NCBI RefSeq assembly: GCF_000149955.1
Contig: NC_030990.1
Coordinates: 3,306,627-3,370,626 of the forward strand
Direction: 5' to 3'
Source: Fusarium oxysporum f. sp. lycopersici 4287
Lineage: Eukaryota; Ascomycota; Sordariomycetes; Hypocreales; Nectriaceae
DNA: 64,000 bases
Below the pieces are notes generated by a model. That model made no database searches. It was not told where the DNA came from and was given only the letters and a program-made list of their open reading frames with translations. Below are positions 33,974 through 46,481 of this stretch, piece after piece. Numbering within the stretch: position 1 is the first letter of the stretch; every line of letters starts with the position of its first letter. The position numbers and the translations under genes were made by a program.

Positions 33974-36900
33974 ATGGACGACATCGAGGATGATCCCTAT
34001 TCCTGGGATATCGACGTGGTTGTTAATCGACTCTGCGCTCCTGGGGTCCCATGGAGTCGAGATCCTGGATTCCTTGCCACACGCATCCAGGAGGAAGAGT
34101 TTGATGGCAAAACTCTATTGACCTTTGAACATGTGTGTTCGCGTCAAGAGTTGATGGACTGTCTCGGCATTAGGATCGCCCGCCACAAAGCTGCCCTCGC
34201 AGAAGCTATCGTTACTCTTCGTTCTAGGAGCAAAGGGTATTGGGAATGGCAAGCCGACTTCAGGCGAAAACAATCCGGATTCCCTGGCGAGGCAACCGAA
34301 GCCTTAACACATGCCACGGAACAAAGGCGATCCTCCAATCTTCCGAACGGTGATCATCATAAAGAAAAGGAGACGCCTGTTTCCGTTTCTGATACTAATG
34401 GAACGATTCCTCATGCTGCAGGGAACCCATTGCAGCAGGAATTAGATAGCCAAAACCACACACACACACACCAAGCACATGACCAGCTTCAACTTGCAAC
34501 GCATTCTCGTCAGCCGCCCATTCATGAACCTCCTGACCAAATCCCCGAGGTTGATGAGAGATCTAGTAAACGCAGGCGGGTGGCGCCCATGCTGTTGACA
34601 GACACACCAAGGAACGCCGATCCCGCTTTCCTCCCGACGGAAGCTGATGTGCTTGACTACGCGACCACCAAGGCTGGGATGAAGTTTGCAGACGATAACT
34701 CTGCAGGCTTTCCGTGGGATAATGCACCCTCGTATGCCTACCTAGGCAAGGGCAAGATTTCAAGAGAGGACATGCTGACGCCAGTCGGTATGTTGAGCTC
34801 TCTCCTCAACGAGAGCGACGATTCCTTTACTTCATTCAGCATCCATACAATTCCACCTGGAAGAAGACTCGCGGCAAACAATATTCTTAAGCGGCTTCTT
34901 ACAGGCCGCTATCGCATACATATGCATTCCTCTAGGTCGCCAAGTCATCTTTCCAACGAGTCTGATGAGATCCTCGAACTCACCGACCTTGACAACGAAC
35001 TGGACGCTGAGACATTAAGGGAGATAAAAGAAGAAGAGGCTGAAAACGAGAGGCTTGATGCCCTTGACGACAATTCCCAGCCTTATCCCTTTGTCACTCC
35101 TGAGCGAATCGCAGAGATATTAAACGAGGCCATAACAGCTATTGAGGAAAACTGGGCTGAGAAGAAGCTCCCAAAGTATGAGCGGAAAGCTTATAGTCTA
35201 TGGCAGAAATCTCGCCGCCTTGGCATTAAGGGCATACAAATCCAGAATGCTTACAAAACGGCTAAGCATCTCATCGAACGACTCCAGAAACTCTGTCTCG
35301 AAATCCAGAAGACGGACTCGGCCTCCGAGGCACATTACCGAGAGGCAGCCAAGAGCCTTGAGCAAAGTTTAGAAGACAAGAAGTATCAGGAGTGGTTGAT
35401 TAAGTTGCTTGAGTCGTCAAGGCCACCCCCAAAACCACAAACAGTGGCCCGTCCGAAACCACGCGCCGTACGGCAGCTGGACACCCTGGCCCTTATGGAA
35501 GACGAGGTTCTCACTAGCTCTGAAGAGGAAGATTTCGTCGTTCCTGACGACCACATGGATGTAATTGAAAATGGGTTGACGACTGATCGGGATTCAACAC
35601 CTCCCCCTATGAAGCAGGAATGGGGGGATTTCAATACTGACTTCATGGATTTGACGCAGGGCGACATGGATGAACCCCGAGGCTTGGGTTATGACATGAC
35701 TAATCCCATCGATTTGACTAGTCCTGCCAAGCAAGCGAACAGTCCCTTGAATGGAGATCGGGGAAACGCCGTCCCTCCCAGAAAGAATCTTTCTGAAAGA
35801 GAAGCTCTCGATGCAGGCCCTTCTGATGCAGCCATTACCAATGGAGAGAGCTTGACAACAGACGACCCTGCTAACGTCGAGAACAAACCACTTGAACCCG
35901 ATGTTGTCTGTTGCCAGGCTCCCATTAACCATGTCTCTAAAAAAGGTCATGACGAAAACCAAAGCCGAGAGATTCAGCCAGAAAAAACACAATCTCCACG
36001 TCACGATGGCGGCTTTCACCCCCCACCCATTGAGAGTTTTGGCGATCTTCAGCAGCTTGCATCTCAACCGCTTAAAAAATACGTCAAGCGCAACGATCGC
36101 TGGCGATTGTTGATCGGTGAGATGTGGCATATGGAACACGCCCGACGGAAGTCAGCAGTCGATCTGATATTATCAGATCACCCCAATAATGTATGGGAGG
36201 AGCATATCCAGCCATATCTATTTGAACCCCTGGAAGATCCCGAACAGCTACCACAGGGTAACGTAAAGGTGGTTCTTTTTGACGTTGTACGTCTTTGTCG
36301 CTGCTTCTTCGTGTGTCAGCACACAACAGAAGAACAAATGCTTTCCTATAAAATGGGAAAGTTGAGAAAAACATTGAACCAGGCACGAGTCAAATTCTTC
36401 GAACCTCTCTGTCTGTTCGTAGCGGCTCTTACGCCTCACTTCCCCCAGGATAGTCAAATCTATAGACAAGACACGGACATTCTCGACGACCTATTTCCAG
36501 AGGAACAGGATGAGATGGATGACTTTGACGATGTCGTCGAGGGAGGGCGTGCCGGGCGTCGAAGACCAAAAGAAAAAGAAATCATCCGTGACAAAGCAGC
36601 CGTGGATCTTCGAGAACGCGAGAATCAAAGGCTTAGGGAACAAGAGGCTCGCAGAAAGAAATTGAGGGAGACCCTTGCGCTGGATGGCTCGGTGTCACGG
36701 GATGGGACTCGCCTCATCATAAACGAAAGCAAAGAAGAAGACCAAGGTCTTATCTACATCCATGAGGACATTGGTCGCCGAATCAAGGATCACCAAATCG
36801 ACGGCGTTCGCTTCATATGGAATCAAATTGTGCGAGACCCAAGTGTACGGCAAGGTTGTTTGCTAGCCCACACAATGGGACTCGGCAAAACTATGCAAGT

Positions 36901-39785
36901 CATCACTGTCCTCGTTGCTTTGGCAGAGGCAGCACAATCTAAAGATCCATCTGTAGTGGCTCAAATACCCGAAGATCTGAGGGAACCACGGATTCTGGTT
37001 CTTTGCCCAGCTGCCTTGGTGGACAACTGGATAGATGAGCTCCTCAAATGGGCACCAGCGGATTTACTGGGCGAGCTACGCAAGGTCTCATCTAATACAC
37101 CGGTCGAGGAAAGGGCTGCGGTGGTGTCGTCATGGGCTTCTGGCAGAGGCGTCCTTACACTTGGCTACGAAATGTTCAAAAAGATCATGAACATGTCAGA
37201 GGAGCTAGCAGATCTTCTGACAAATCGTCCGGACGTGGTCATCGCCGATGAGGCGCATAAGATGAAGAATCGGGAGTCACAAACTAACCTGGCTAGTTCG
37301 CGCTTCAGAACAAAGAGTCGCATTGCACTCACAGGATCACCACTGTCCAACAGTGTACTAGAGTATTTTGCCATGATTGACTGGGTTGCCCCCAACTTTC
37401 TTGGCCCGTTCTCCGAGTTTAGCCACATTTATGCCTCTCCGGTCGAGCGAGGCCTCTATAACGACAGCACACCAGCTGAAAAAAGGAGGGCACAAATGAG
37501 GCTGAAGGCGCTTGAGCAACTTGTGGCACCGAAGATCAATCGCCACACGATCGCTGCCCTAAAAAGCGACTTGCCACCAAAGCAGGAGTTCATCATATTC
37601 GTGCCTCCAACGACACCTCAGAAGCAGTTGTACCAACTGTACATCAGGGGTGTAGCAAGAGAAGGCACCGACTCGCAAGCTGAGACTTTTGCTGCCATCA
37701 ACCATCTTGGATTGATTTGCAGCCACCCACGATGCTTTGAAGCAAAGGTGAAAGCAATTCAAAAGGGCATCCGCTCAAACAGCGATAATGAAGACAAGTC
37801 CTTCCCCAAGTCTATGATTCCAGAGTTCTTGGAAACGTTGCATTCTTTTAGGGACTTGGAAACGCCAACGCTTTCATTAAAAACAGAACTGCTGACAATC
37901 ATACTCGACGAGGCGCGTCAAGTTAAGGACAAGGTGCTCATTTTCAGCCAGTCCTTACACACATTAGATTATATCGAAAACATGTGCAGAATGCAGAGGA
38001 GGACAGTTTCTCGCCTAGATGGCAGCACACCAGTTCCGAGTCGACAAAGGCAGACAAAAGACTTCAATGAGGGTAGCAAAGAGGTGTTTTTGATATCTAC
38101 AACTGCTGGTGGTGTAGGACTCAACATTCAGGGGGCTAACAGGGTTGTCATTTTTGACGTCAGATATAACCCATCAGATGAGCAACAAGCGGTGGGCCGA
38201 GCGTATCGTATCGGCCAGCAAAAGCCTGTATTCGTCTACCGTTTCATGGTCGCAGGAACTTTCGAAGATAATCTTCACAACAGACAGGTTTTCAAAATGC
38301 AGCTGGCATCGCGAGTCGTTGACAAGAAGAATCCCATCAGCTGGTCAAAGCGCAAAGGCGACGTAGTGTCGGTGATCAGACATTGTCCGCCAAGCGATCT
38401 CACCCCTTATCTGGGCAAGGACAGAATTCTGGACAAACTTATAAATCATCGCGAGAACGGCGAGAGTATCCGATCCATTGTGACAACGGACACTTTCGAA
38501 GAGGAAGATCTTGGCGCGGCGCTTACTGAAGATGAGAAGAAGCAAGTAGCCCAAATGATCGAACTGAATCGTCTTCGAGAAACCAACCCAGAGGAGTATT
38601 TGAGGGCGAAAGACCGAGTGGATTTAAAGGAGCAGGCTAGGTTGCATGGAGAACAGGGTGAGCTCCTTCGTGCGAGTTCGTTATCTCAACAGTTTGTGCC
38701 TCGATTAATTGATGATACATCGGATATGCTTCACCATGCACGATTTCCACCTCCAGCAACCGCTCCAGCTCTTGGACAGGATATGTTAGGCGCCGGAAAA
38801 CTATCTCACGAAACGAGCTCACCTGTAAGTCCCCCCCCACCTTGGCATGCTTTCGGGTTCCCTGCTTACCCATACAATAAGACAAACCGGCCTGTGTCCC
38901 AGCAACCTACGGCTTCTAGCCACGGCCCAGCACCAATGCCAATGGCTGGTGCGAACACCTTTTTCGGAGAGCATAACCATTCTGGGCCACTGATTGAGCC
39001 GCACTCGACCCCGATCATTTCTGCACAGCCGCGCGCGAGTCCCATCTTTAAGCAAGGTGGAGTCTTCAACGTAACTGAGAACCCTGCTATGGTCGAGTTC
39101 GAGGGTTGTCTGCGGGAGAGCCTTCAAAAAATGCAACAACGCAATGTACTACAAACAGGAGGTGACCCTGGTGAGATGGCCAAGTCTACAACCATGCGTG
39201 TGAACGAGGTCCGTAGGAAGGGCCAGTATGGGTTGCTCCCTGACACAAAGCATTGGAGGGTACTCATTAGGCTTCTATCGCACCAAAAATGGGTGATTGC
39301 AATTGCCACAGGCTTCATAGCGCCAGAATACTTGGCTCAAGCCGAAGAGAAAGATCTCGAAAAGCGACTCGAGGCCATCAATGCACTCACAGAAACGGAG
39401 ATCGCTACTCGGGCACTTGAGAAGACTAGTTCTCCCGACCCAAATGTATGATGCTCATCAAACCCAGCTCTGGACAACCCTCTTTTTCTCTCACTCTCTA
39501 ACTTCCTCTCCCCCCCCTATTTTGTTTGCGCAACTTCACTAATTTGTTATTTCAAAGAATTTGCAGAATATCAGGCGTCGAAGCTCGCACCGGGGTGAGA
39601 AGCGATCCCGGGCTACGGATGATATGAAAATAATGCGGGAAGCGGCGGACAATAGGAGAAACCGAGCATTCCGTCTACCGCCATGGGCAAATGAGGCCCT
39701 TTTTGAAGAGAAAACCCGAACATCACCTGCAATGGGCACTCGAGAAGGGCAGTTTGGTTTCAGGGATGTTACGCCTGGTCTCTAA
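33974..39785 (+). CDS. SNF2-family ATPase, RAD54L2/ARIP4-ATRX-like
   Basis: DNA-translocating chromatin remodeller. Two exons, 33974-39445 and 39567-39785, give 1896 aa. The ATG at 33974 is chosen (CACCAAATGG); a GTG further upstream is not a likely start. The N-terminus (residues about 5-90) resembles a SAM-like helical domain. A coiled coil and acidic region follow, then the helicase core: motif I HTMGLGKT near 968, motif II DEAH near 1091, motif III LTGSPLSN, and the C-terminal lobe with STTAGGVGLNIQGANRVV and AVGRAYRIGQQ near 1407. The core most resembles the ATRX/ARIP4 (RAD54L2) branch. The last exon, joined by a 121-nt intron, adds 72 basic residues ending GFRDVTPGL; without it the protein would stop after SSPDPNV. 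Subfamily is less sure than family. Confidence 0.9.
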
Positions 39786-41682
39786 CTTGAGAGATCTTAC
39801 AAGTATCGTTCGTTTCGATTGAGGATTGGAGTTCATGGGATCATGCAGATGGGAATGATGAAAGTACGGTGTCCATACGGGAAGATAAGTTTCGATGGCG
39901 TTTACGGCATGGCATAGCATTGAGCCAGATGATACCCTTTTTGAGGACGCGTTAATATGCAGATTTGTTTAGAGAGAGGCGAATGGGTCCAATTGTCAAG
40001 CCCATATTTAGTCCCCCTGCGGGAATCTATCAATAATAAACTTCACGCAGCAAGCAATCCGTGAGTCTTGAAGTTGGAAACCAGATGATTTGCATTATAG
40101 GTAGAGAGATATGTATTTTGCAAGCATTTCTTTCCGCTGCCATGTTTGAACGCATCGATGTATTCTGTTGACGTTGCCTCAAGAGTTCCGACCGACTCGA
40201 TTCGACATATCAGAATCGCCATTCGAACAGTTCGGTGAAGCAGTAATTATGTTCGCAGCATATTTTCAGCCATAAAGAAGGATTCTCTTCTTATTGAAGT
40301 TACAAAGAATTATAGTCCACGATAGACTTCGGCAATTATGCCCCAATATGTTCAACAAGCAAAGTCTTGCTTCATAGTGCGTTTAATGAGTACGTGCAAA
40401 ACCAACGGTTTCGGGGATAGACGAAAATGTCTTAGCATAGTTTTCCACCACTCTACATCCATAATCATACTTGGAGGAAGAAGACGGAACAAGTTAATGG
40501 TTGAGCAGTGGGTATGCATCGTACGAGACATTTAGTACGAGGCCGAGAGTGTTCAATTTCAGACTCGGGGATCTGGCCTGACATCCAATTCTTAAATAAG
40601 TATCATGTCTGGCAAGGTTGCTGCATGTCGAACTAATGTTAGATTATGGCATTCGGAACTCTTAATATTATCTTCTTTCTTCGGAATGATGGAAGTCTTC
40701 CAGTTGATGAACCTCGTCATGTCCGCCTTTCAGTGACAATTCAACGATAGCCAACCAATAACCAAGAAGTAATGGACAGATCTAGCCCTTGCTGGGATCT
40801 AGAGTGCAAAAAGGACGAGCCAATCACGAGCGAGGTATTTCGTTACGGCTGTCCCTGAGTTTGACTCGGGCGCTGTCTTCCCTGTACGTACCAGCATCAG
40901 GTGTCGGCATGTGCGGGCTTTCACCTTTTGAGGCTGCGGGCCGCTGTAGGCCGCTGTTTATATCCTTCACAAATGGTGAAAAATACTTTCGGTGAGAGTA
41001 GAGGCGCATGTATCCGTTGTAGAGACGTTGATACAGGCAAAGTACTTTCATCTTGGGCTTCATATTACCTACCTTAGTACCTAGAGTGGCTCAAACAATT
41101 CACGTGTCAAACTAACCTGTATATGCATTGATACCTACCTGTTGATACGCCTAGACCAGTCGGCACCCCCTCATGAGAAAGCTGACCTATGCAGAGGGAA
41201 ATGCCCTGCATCGGCAGAAGAATGCACAGTTTACTTGCCCGAATAGGGAAACTTGCGCGGAGTTGAACTCGTCGAGCGCTTGTGAGAGGTGGAGAGAACG
41301 AAGAAAAAGGACGGAACCGAAACGGAAGCATTCAGTGGGTCAATGACCGACCGTTCTTGCCGAACCACCGCCGACTTATTATTGATTCCAATCCTACCTC
41401 AGTCACACTCACTACATAGCCGCTATATTTTCCACTGTCTTCTTCCTTTTTTCTCTCCTCACATTTCGACACCGCCAACCTCGCTTTTCTCTTGCTGTGA
41501 AAGGCCCAATTGCTTGTGAATTGTCTCACTTCTCACGGCTGATTGTAAGCCCTTGTTCGCTTTTTCGCACGTCTGGCATATTTGCCCCTCCACGTTCGAA
41601 AACACCACGTTTTGCCCCTCCGATTCACTCGACGAAGGCATTGTCCTCTCAGTTCTACGAATACTGTCGAATACACGCAACA
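39786..41682. other. Intergenic region upstream of HEM1
   Basis: 1.9 kb with the 3' UTR of the SNF2 gene and the HEM1 promoter. A motif block TTACCTACCTTAGTACCTAG lies at 41065-41084. From about 41380 the sequence is pyrimidine-rich and looks like the HEM1 leader. No other gene is supported. Confidence 0.4.
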
Positions 41683-43612
41683 ATGGATGCTGTCCTTCGT
41701 CAGTCCAAGGCCATGTGCCCTTTCATGAAGACGGCCACGCCTGCCACTCTGCGTGCCTTGTCCACCTCGACTCGTGCCCTTCCGGCTCCCGCCTCTCCAT
41801 GCGGCGGCACCATGTCCAAGCTTCAGCTGCTTGGCCAGCGATGCCCTGTCATGGGAAAGGCCATGGCCGTTCAGACCGCCAAGAGCCGCGCTGCTGGTTC
41901 TGTTCGTGCTTTCTCTGGCCACTCTAAGACTGGTAAGGCCAAGATTCACACCACCTGCAACAAAGAGGCTCGCGCTGTCGACCGCCCGCTCTTTGACGGC
42001 CGTGACAATGGTAAGTTGTCTTTCAGCCAGAAATGCTCTTGGTAATGCCGTCTATTCTTATTCTGACTCTTGCCTCTCAGCTCCCGCACCTCCTGGTGTT
42101 CACGCAACCCGAAAGCCTACCTCTGCTTCTCCGACCGCTGCTGCTGCCGCCGCTGGCTTCCACTCTCCTGGTAAATTCGATTACGAAGCATTCTACAATG
42201 CCGAGCTCGAGAAGAAACACAAGGACAAATCATACCGCTATTTCAACAACATCAACCGTTTGGCCAAAGAGTTTCCCCGTGCGCATATGTCTGACAAGGA
42301 GGATCGAGTAACCGTATGGTGCGCCAACGATTACCTAGGTATGGGCCGCAACCCTCATGTCCTCCGAAAGATGCACGAAACATTGGAGGAGTATGGTGCT
42401 GGCGCTGGTGGAACTCGAAACATCTCTGGCCACAACAGACACGCCGTTGAGCTCGAGAGTACCTTGGCAAAGCTGCACGCTAAGGAGGGTGCTCTTGTCT
42501 TCAGTTCCTGCTATGTCGCCAATGATGCGACTCTCGCCACGCTCGGCAGCAAGATGCCTGAGTGTGTCATTCTCTCCGACAGCCTGAATCACGCCTCCAT
42601 GATTCAGGGTATTCGCCATTCCGGCACCAAAAAGATCGTTTTCAAGCATAACGATGTGCAAGATCTCGAGACTAAGCTGGCATCACTTCCCCTGCATGTG
42701 CCCAAAATCATCGCCTTCGAGTCAGTCTATAGTATGTGCGGCTCTATTGGTCCTATCGAGGAGATCTGTGATCTTGCCGATAAGTACGGTGCCATCACTT
42801 TCCTCGACGAAGTCCATGCCGTCGGTATGTACGGACCTCACGGTGCTGGTGTCGCTGAGCACCTTGACTGGGAGGCACACGCCAATGGTGCCCCTCGTGG
42901 AACCATCATGGACCGAATTGACATTATTACTGGCACTCTGGGCAAGGCTTATGGTTGCGTTGGTGGCTACATCGCAGGTAGCGCCAAATTCATTGATATG
43001 ATCCGGTCATTGGCCCCTGGCTTCATTTTCACTACTTCTCTCCCCCCTGCCACAATGGCCGGTGCTCAGGCTTCCATCGAGTACCAGATGGACTTCGATG
43101 GTGATCGACGACTCCAGCAGCTACACACTCGCGCTGTCAAGGAAGCTATGAATGCTCGAGACATTCCCGTCATTCCTAACCCTTCTCACATTGTACCTAT
43201 TCTTGTCGGCAACGCCGAAACTGCAAAGGAGGCTTCCGACATGCTCCTCAATGACTACGGAATCTACGTCCAGGCTATCAATTACCCTACGGTTCCCGTT
43301 GGCCAGGAGCGTCTCCGCGTAACACCAACTCCCGGACACATCAAGGAGTACCGTGACCAGCTTGTTGAGGCTATCGATGAGATCTGGACTCGTCTCGACA
43401 TCAAGCGAACCTCTGATTGGGCTGCTGAGGGTGGCTTCATTGGTGTTGGCGAGCAGGATAATGTGCAGGAGCCTCTGTGGACCGATAAGCAGCTCAACAT
43501 CGAGCAGGCCACCAAGGAGATTAAAGCTACCGGTCAAGCTGTCAACAGCGTTACCGAAGCTCTTCTTGAGCTTGAGATCAAGCAGACTTCTCAGGCTGCT
43601 ACTGCTGCTTAA
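41683..43612 (+). CDS. HEM1: 5-aminolevulinate synthase, mitochondrial
   Basis: PLP enzyme condensing glycine and succinyl-CoA in the mitochondrial matrix, the first step of heme synthesis. Two exons, 41683-42010 and 42081-43612, give 619 aa. The presequence carries two Cys-Pro heme-regulatory motifs, MCPFMK (residues about 11-16) and RCPVMG, as in other eukaryotic enzymes. The mature part shows [40 protein letters not shown] and the PLP lysine in [14 protein letters not shown], then [13 protein letters not shown]. The 70-nt intron splits the presequence region from the catalytic part. An in-frame reading from 41753 through the intron also gives an open frame, but it loses the presequence and heme motifs, so splicing is preferred. 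Confidence 0.96.
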
Positions 43613-44215
43613 GCGACGGGAGGATCTCAAGCGCACTGACATCGTCAATGGATGATGGGCAGTACTCAAATTCACTTCTATGCAGATATAACACTCGTTT
43701 TGAGTTATCTTTTACCATTTATGCTGTCCTCTGGGCATGCCAATTGAATTATTCCCCATTACCACATCTTGTGATATATGGAGTAAACACATACCATTGT
43801 TTCCCAAACACCTGTGGGCTTTTTCGATGAATTGTGATCATCATGACTACACAGTTATGACGGATAATTTATGCTATGTAAATCAAGTCATGATATGACG
43901 GTCTTCATATCCATTTTCGGAAGAATGTTGTACCGAAGTCTCTGAATAATAGGTTGGCGGAGAGTTGAATGATGGTGCCGTGTCCCTGAGGCGGAGGCCC
44001 GGTGAGATTTCGAGGTCCGTCTCCGTCTTGGTGACAGGATCCCTGCATCCTGCCAGCTTTAGACCAGTCAAACGACAACCCAAACGACAGGGGTCTCGAG
44101 AATATCGTTCAGTGTCTGGGGTATCGACGCCGTTTTCAACTCCGTCTCCTTTTGCAAACCGCTTTTCTCTGCTTCAGTGAGACTAACAAGAATCAGATAA
44201 CTCAGTAATGACAAT
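43613..44215. other. Intergenic, HEM1 3' end and transcription-factor promoter
   Basis: About 600 bases between two plus-strand genes. No motif beyond the small upstream ORF at 44208 is seen. Confidence 0.35.
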
Positions 44216-44219
44216 ATGA
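44208..44219 (+). promoter_or_regulatory. Minimal upstream ORF overlapping the start codon
   Basis: ATG ACA ATA TGA: three codons whose stop overlaps the main ATG at 44216 as ATGA. A ribosome ending here would sit on the start codon of the transcription factor, an arrangement that suits termination-reinitiation or repression of translation. Confidence 0.45.
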
Positions 44220-46313
44220 ACCCCAATTCTACTCAGGCTAAGAACAAGGGACCCAAGGCCTGTACAACATGCGCTAAAGCTAAGGCAAGGTGCGTCCCTG
44301 GGCCTCTGGGGAGCCTCAAATGCGACAGGTAAGTTACGATAATTGGTTCTCTTGAGGATGGCGTTGTTCATGGCTTGTTCTGGTTGCTTTTGTCCCAAAC
44401 TCTTCTCTTTGAGTGCATACACACATGTAAGTTTGCGGTTAGGTACAGCTGCTGACATCAGAGTCTCAACTTTCAAGGTGCCATCGACTAAACAAGCCAT
44501 GTGTTAACCAAACTCCGGCTCCGGCCCGGCCCCGTAGAAGCCCAAAGCTATCTAAGATAGCTGCTTTGGAGAAACGCCTTGAAGAGCTGTCCTCGCACGT
44601 AAGGCGTGAGTCTTCAGAAGAGGAGGACTCCTCGCCTCCACCTTCGACGAGTGAGAAACGCTCAGAGCTGTTGACCAAATCTGATGCCTGGGGTTTCAAT
44701 CACTTGTTTCCCTTAAAACCGGGAATTGAAAATACCCCCGGTCAACATCCTCCACCGTCAGCTCCGGACAAGACACGGCCATGGGACTCCTGGTGGCCCA
44801 CGCCCCGTGAAGCGGAGCTACTTCTCAACGGCTATAGGACAATCCACTCATGTCTATTTCCGTTTGTGTGTGTTCCTGGGCATATGACAGCCCTGGAGCT
44901 GCGTGAACATCGTCCATTCCTGTGGAAGGCTGTCATGATGGTAGGGTTGTTTCTTGATGGAGCTAGACAGGTTAAGCTTGGCCAAGAGTTACTAGCTGAG
45001 ATTGGACGAGCAGCTGTCGTAGATGGCCTGAACAGTCTGGATCTACTCCAGAGCTTGCAAATGCTGGTGGCATGGTATGTACTGATATGGCGACCCTTTC
45101 GTTAGCACGCCCCTGACTTGTGGCAGGTTTCACTATGCGTTGAAGGGCTCTCAAGTGACGAATCTGCTGTTCCTTGCTAGAGCTATATGCGTAAATTTGA
45201 GGTTCACGGAAGATACGAGTCTTCAAGGAGAAGAATCTGATCGCAATCTTGATCATATGAGAGTTTACGCTGGCACTTATTACCTTAACACTTTGTAAGA
45301 ACTACCCGCCTTCATTCTGGGGTTTGCTGACTTGGATTAGAGTGTTCACAGCGAACAAGCGGCCTGATGTCCTCATGAATACCAGCCATCTGGAAATGTG
45401 CTGCAGAGTTCTTGAGAGAACTATGCAGCACCCCTCTGATGAGTACTTGATAAAGCTGGTGCGCATTCAGCAGCTGGCACAGTCCATATCTGTCACCATG
45501 TCAGCGGAGAACCTAACTCAGACCGCCAGCAAACTACCATTGACAATGGTAGTGCAATCGTTCGAGGAACAGTTGCAGCTGTACAAAGACAATCTTGGCC
45601 CACGGTTCGCTGATAACGGTATTTATGTCACCCCATTCCGATCGTCTAGCGCTCACCATGGTTTAGATAATCTCAAGACCCATGTCAACGTAGCCGAGGT
45701 GCTCCTCTATGAGATCGCCGTCTCGGACCAACACTCTGCAGCATCCTATCTTCCTCTAACTGACCGACTCCAACTTCTTTGGGCTTGTGTTCGATCTCTA
45801 AAGACCTTTTTCGATATCCGGTTCGATCATCGAGAAATGGAACGCCCACGTTTCCTGTGTATGAGCGCGTCTGAACTTGTGTACACCATCATTGTTGGCA
45901 TCAAGGTCGTAACACTTCAGTTACCCGGGTGGAACCTCGCCCAAATACACGCAGAGCTTGACATGGTCGAGGTGATGAGCCAGCAAGCCCAGGATCTGGA
46001 CATCATCGTGGGGCGCCGCAAACACGGCAACATGCTAGGTACACCGACGCCCGGGGGAACGACAGCAGCTACACCTGCGCCTCCACCAGATCCTTTCGAG
46101 AGACTTGTGAAGCAGCTGAAGTCAGTGAGAGACTTGGTCAAGGCTGAGAGACAGCGTCTACTTACGGGATCTGGCAACGCTGATCTCGTAGACTTCAGTC
46201 AAGACTTCTTGATGGATGATTCAGGAACGGACTTTTGGCAAGCGGCGGCTACGAGAGGTTATAATGTATGGAACATCATTGGTGACCCTGGCGTCTTAAA
46301 TGAGTCGACTTGA
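44216..46313 (+). CDS. Zn2Cys6 fungal transcription factor
   Basis: Binuclear zinc-cluster DNA-binding protein. Four exons, 44216-44328, 44478-45074, 45127-45294 and 45341-46313, give 616 aa. The cluster is Cys16-x2-Cys19-x6-Cys26-x9-Cys36-x2-Cys39-x6-Cys46, with the first intron (149 nt, long for this window) between Cys36 and Cys39. A basic linker and a short coiled coil (LSKIAALEKRLEELS) follow, then an acidic stretch and a fungal transcription-factor middle region starting near SWWPTPREAELLLNGYRTIHSCLFPFV. The C-terminal end (FSQDFLMDDSGTDFW) is acidic and aromatic, like an activation domain. The general layout resembles Leu3- or War1-type factors, but the target genes cannot be named. 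It sits just downstream of HEM1 on the same strand. Confidence 0.92.
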
Positions 46314-46481
46314 CGCCTTACGAAGTCGGTGAAGAAGGTTGTATTAACATCTTAGCATTAAGTCGTTGTGTTACTCAGCAATGCTCTTTTTCTGTTACAT
46401 GATATAAAGTAAGCTTGTTCAAGATAGCTGAAGTTTTCTTTGTTGTCTATTCAGCAATTTTCGATCCTTGTCTGCCGAGCT

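Noticed and set aside
41533..41949. Minus-strand frame opposite the HEM1 presequence
   Set aside because: Mirror of the coding exon's codon bias; no motif.
41753..43612. Uninterrupted 619-codon frame reading through the HEM1 intron
   Set aside because: It drops the presequence and both heme motifs, has no convincing start, and contains clear GT-AG splice signals at 42011-42080; its length equals the spliced protein only by coincidence.
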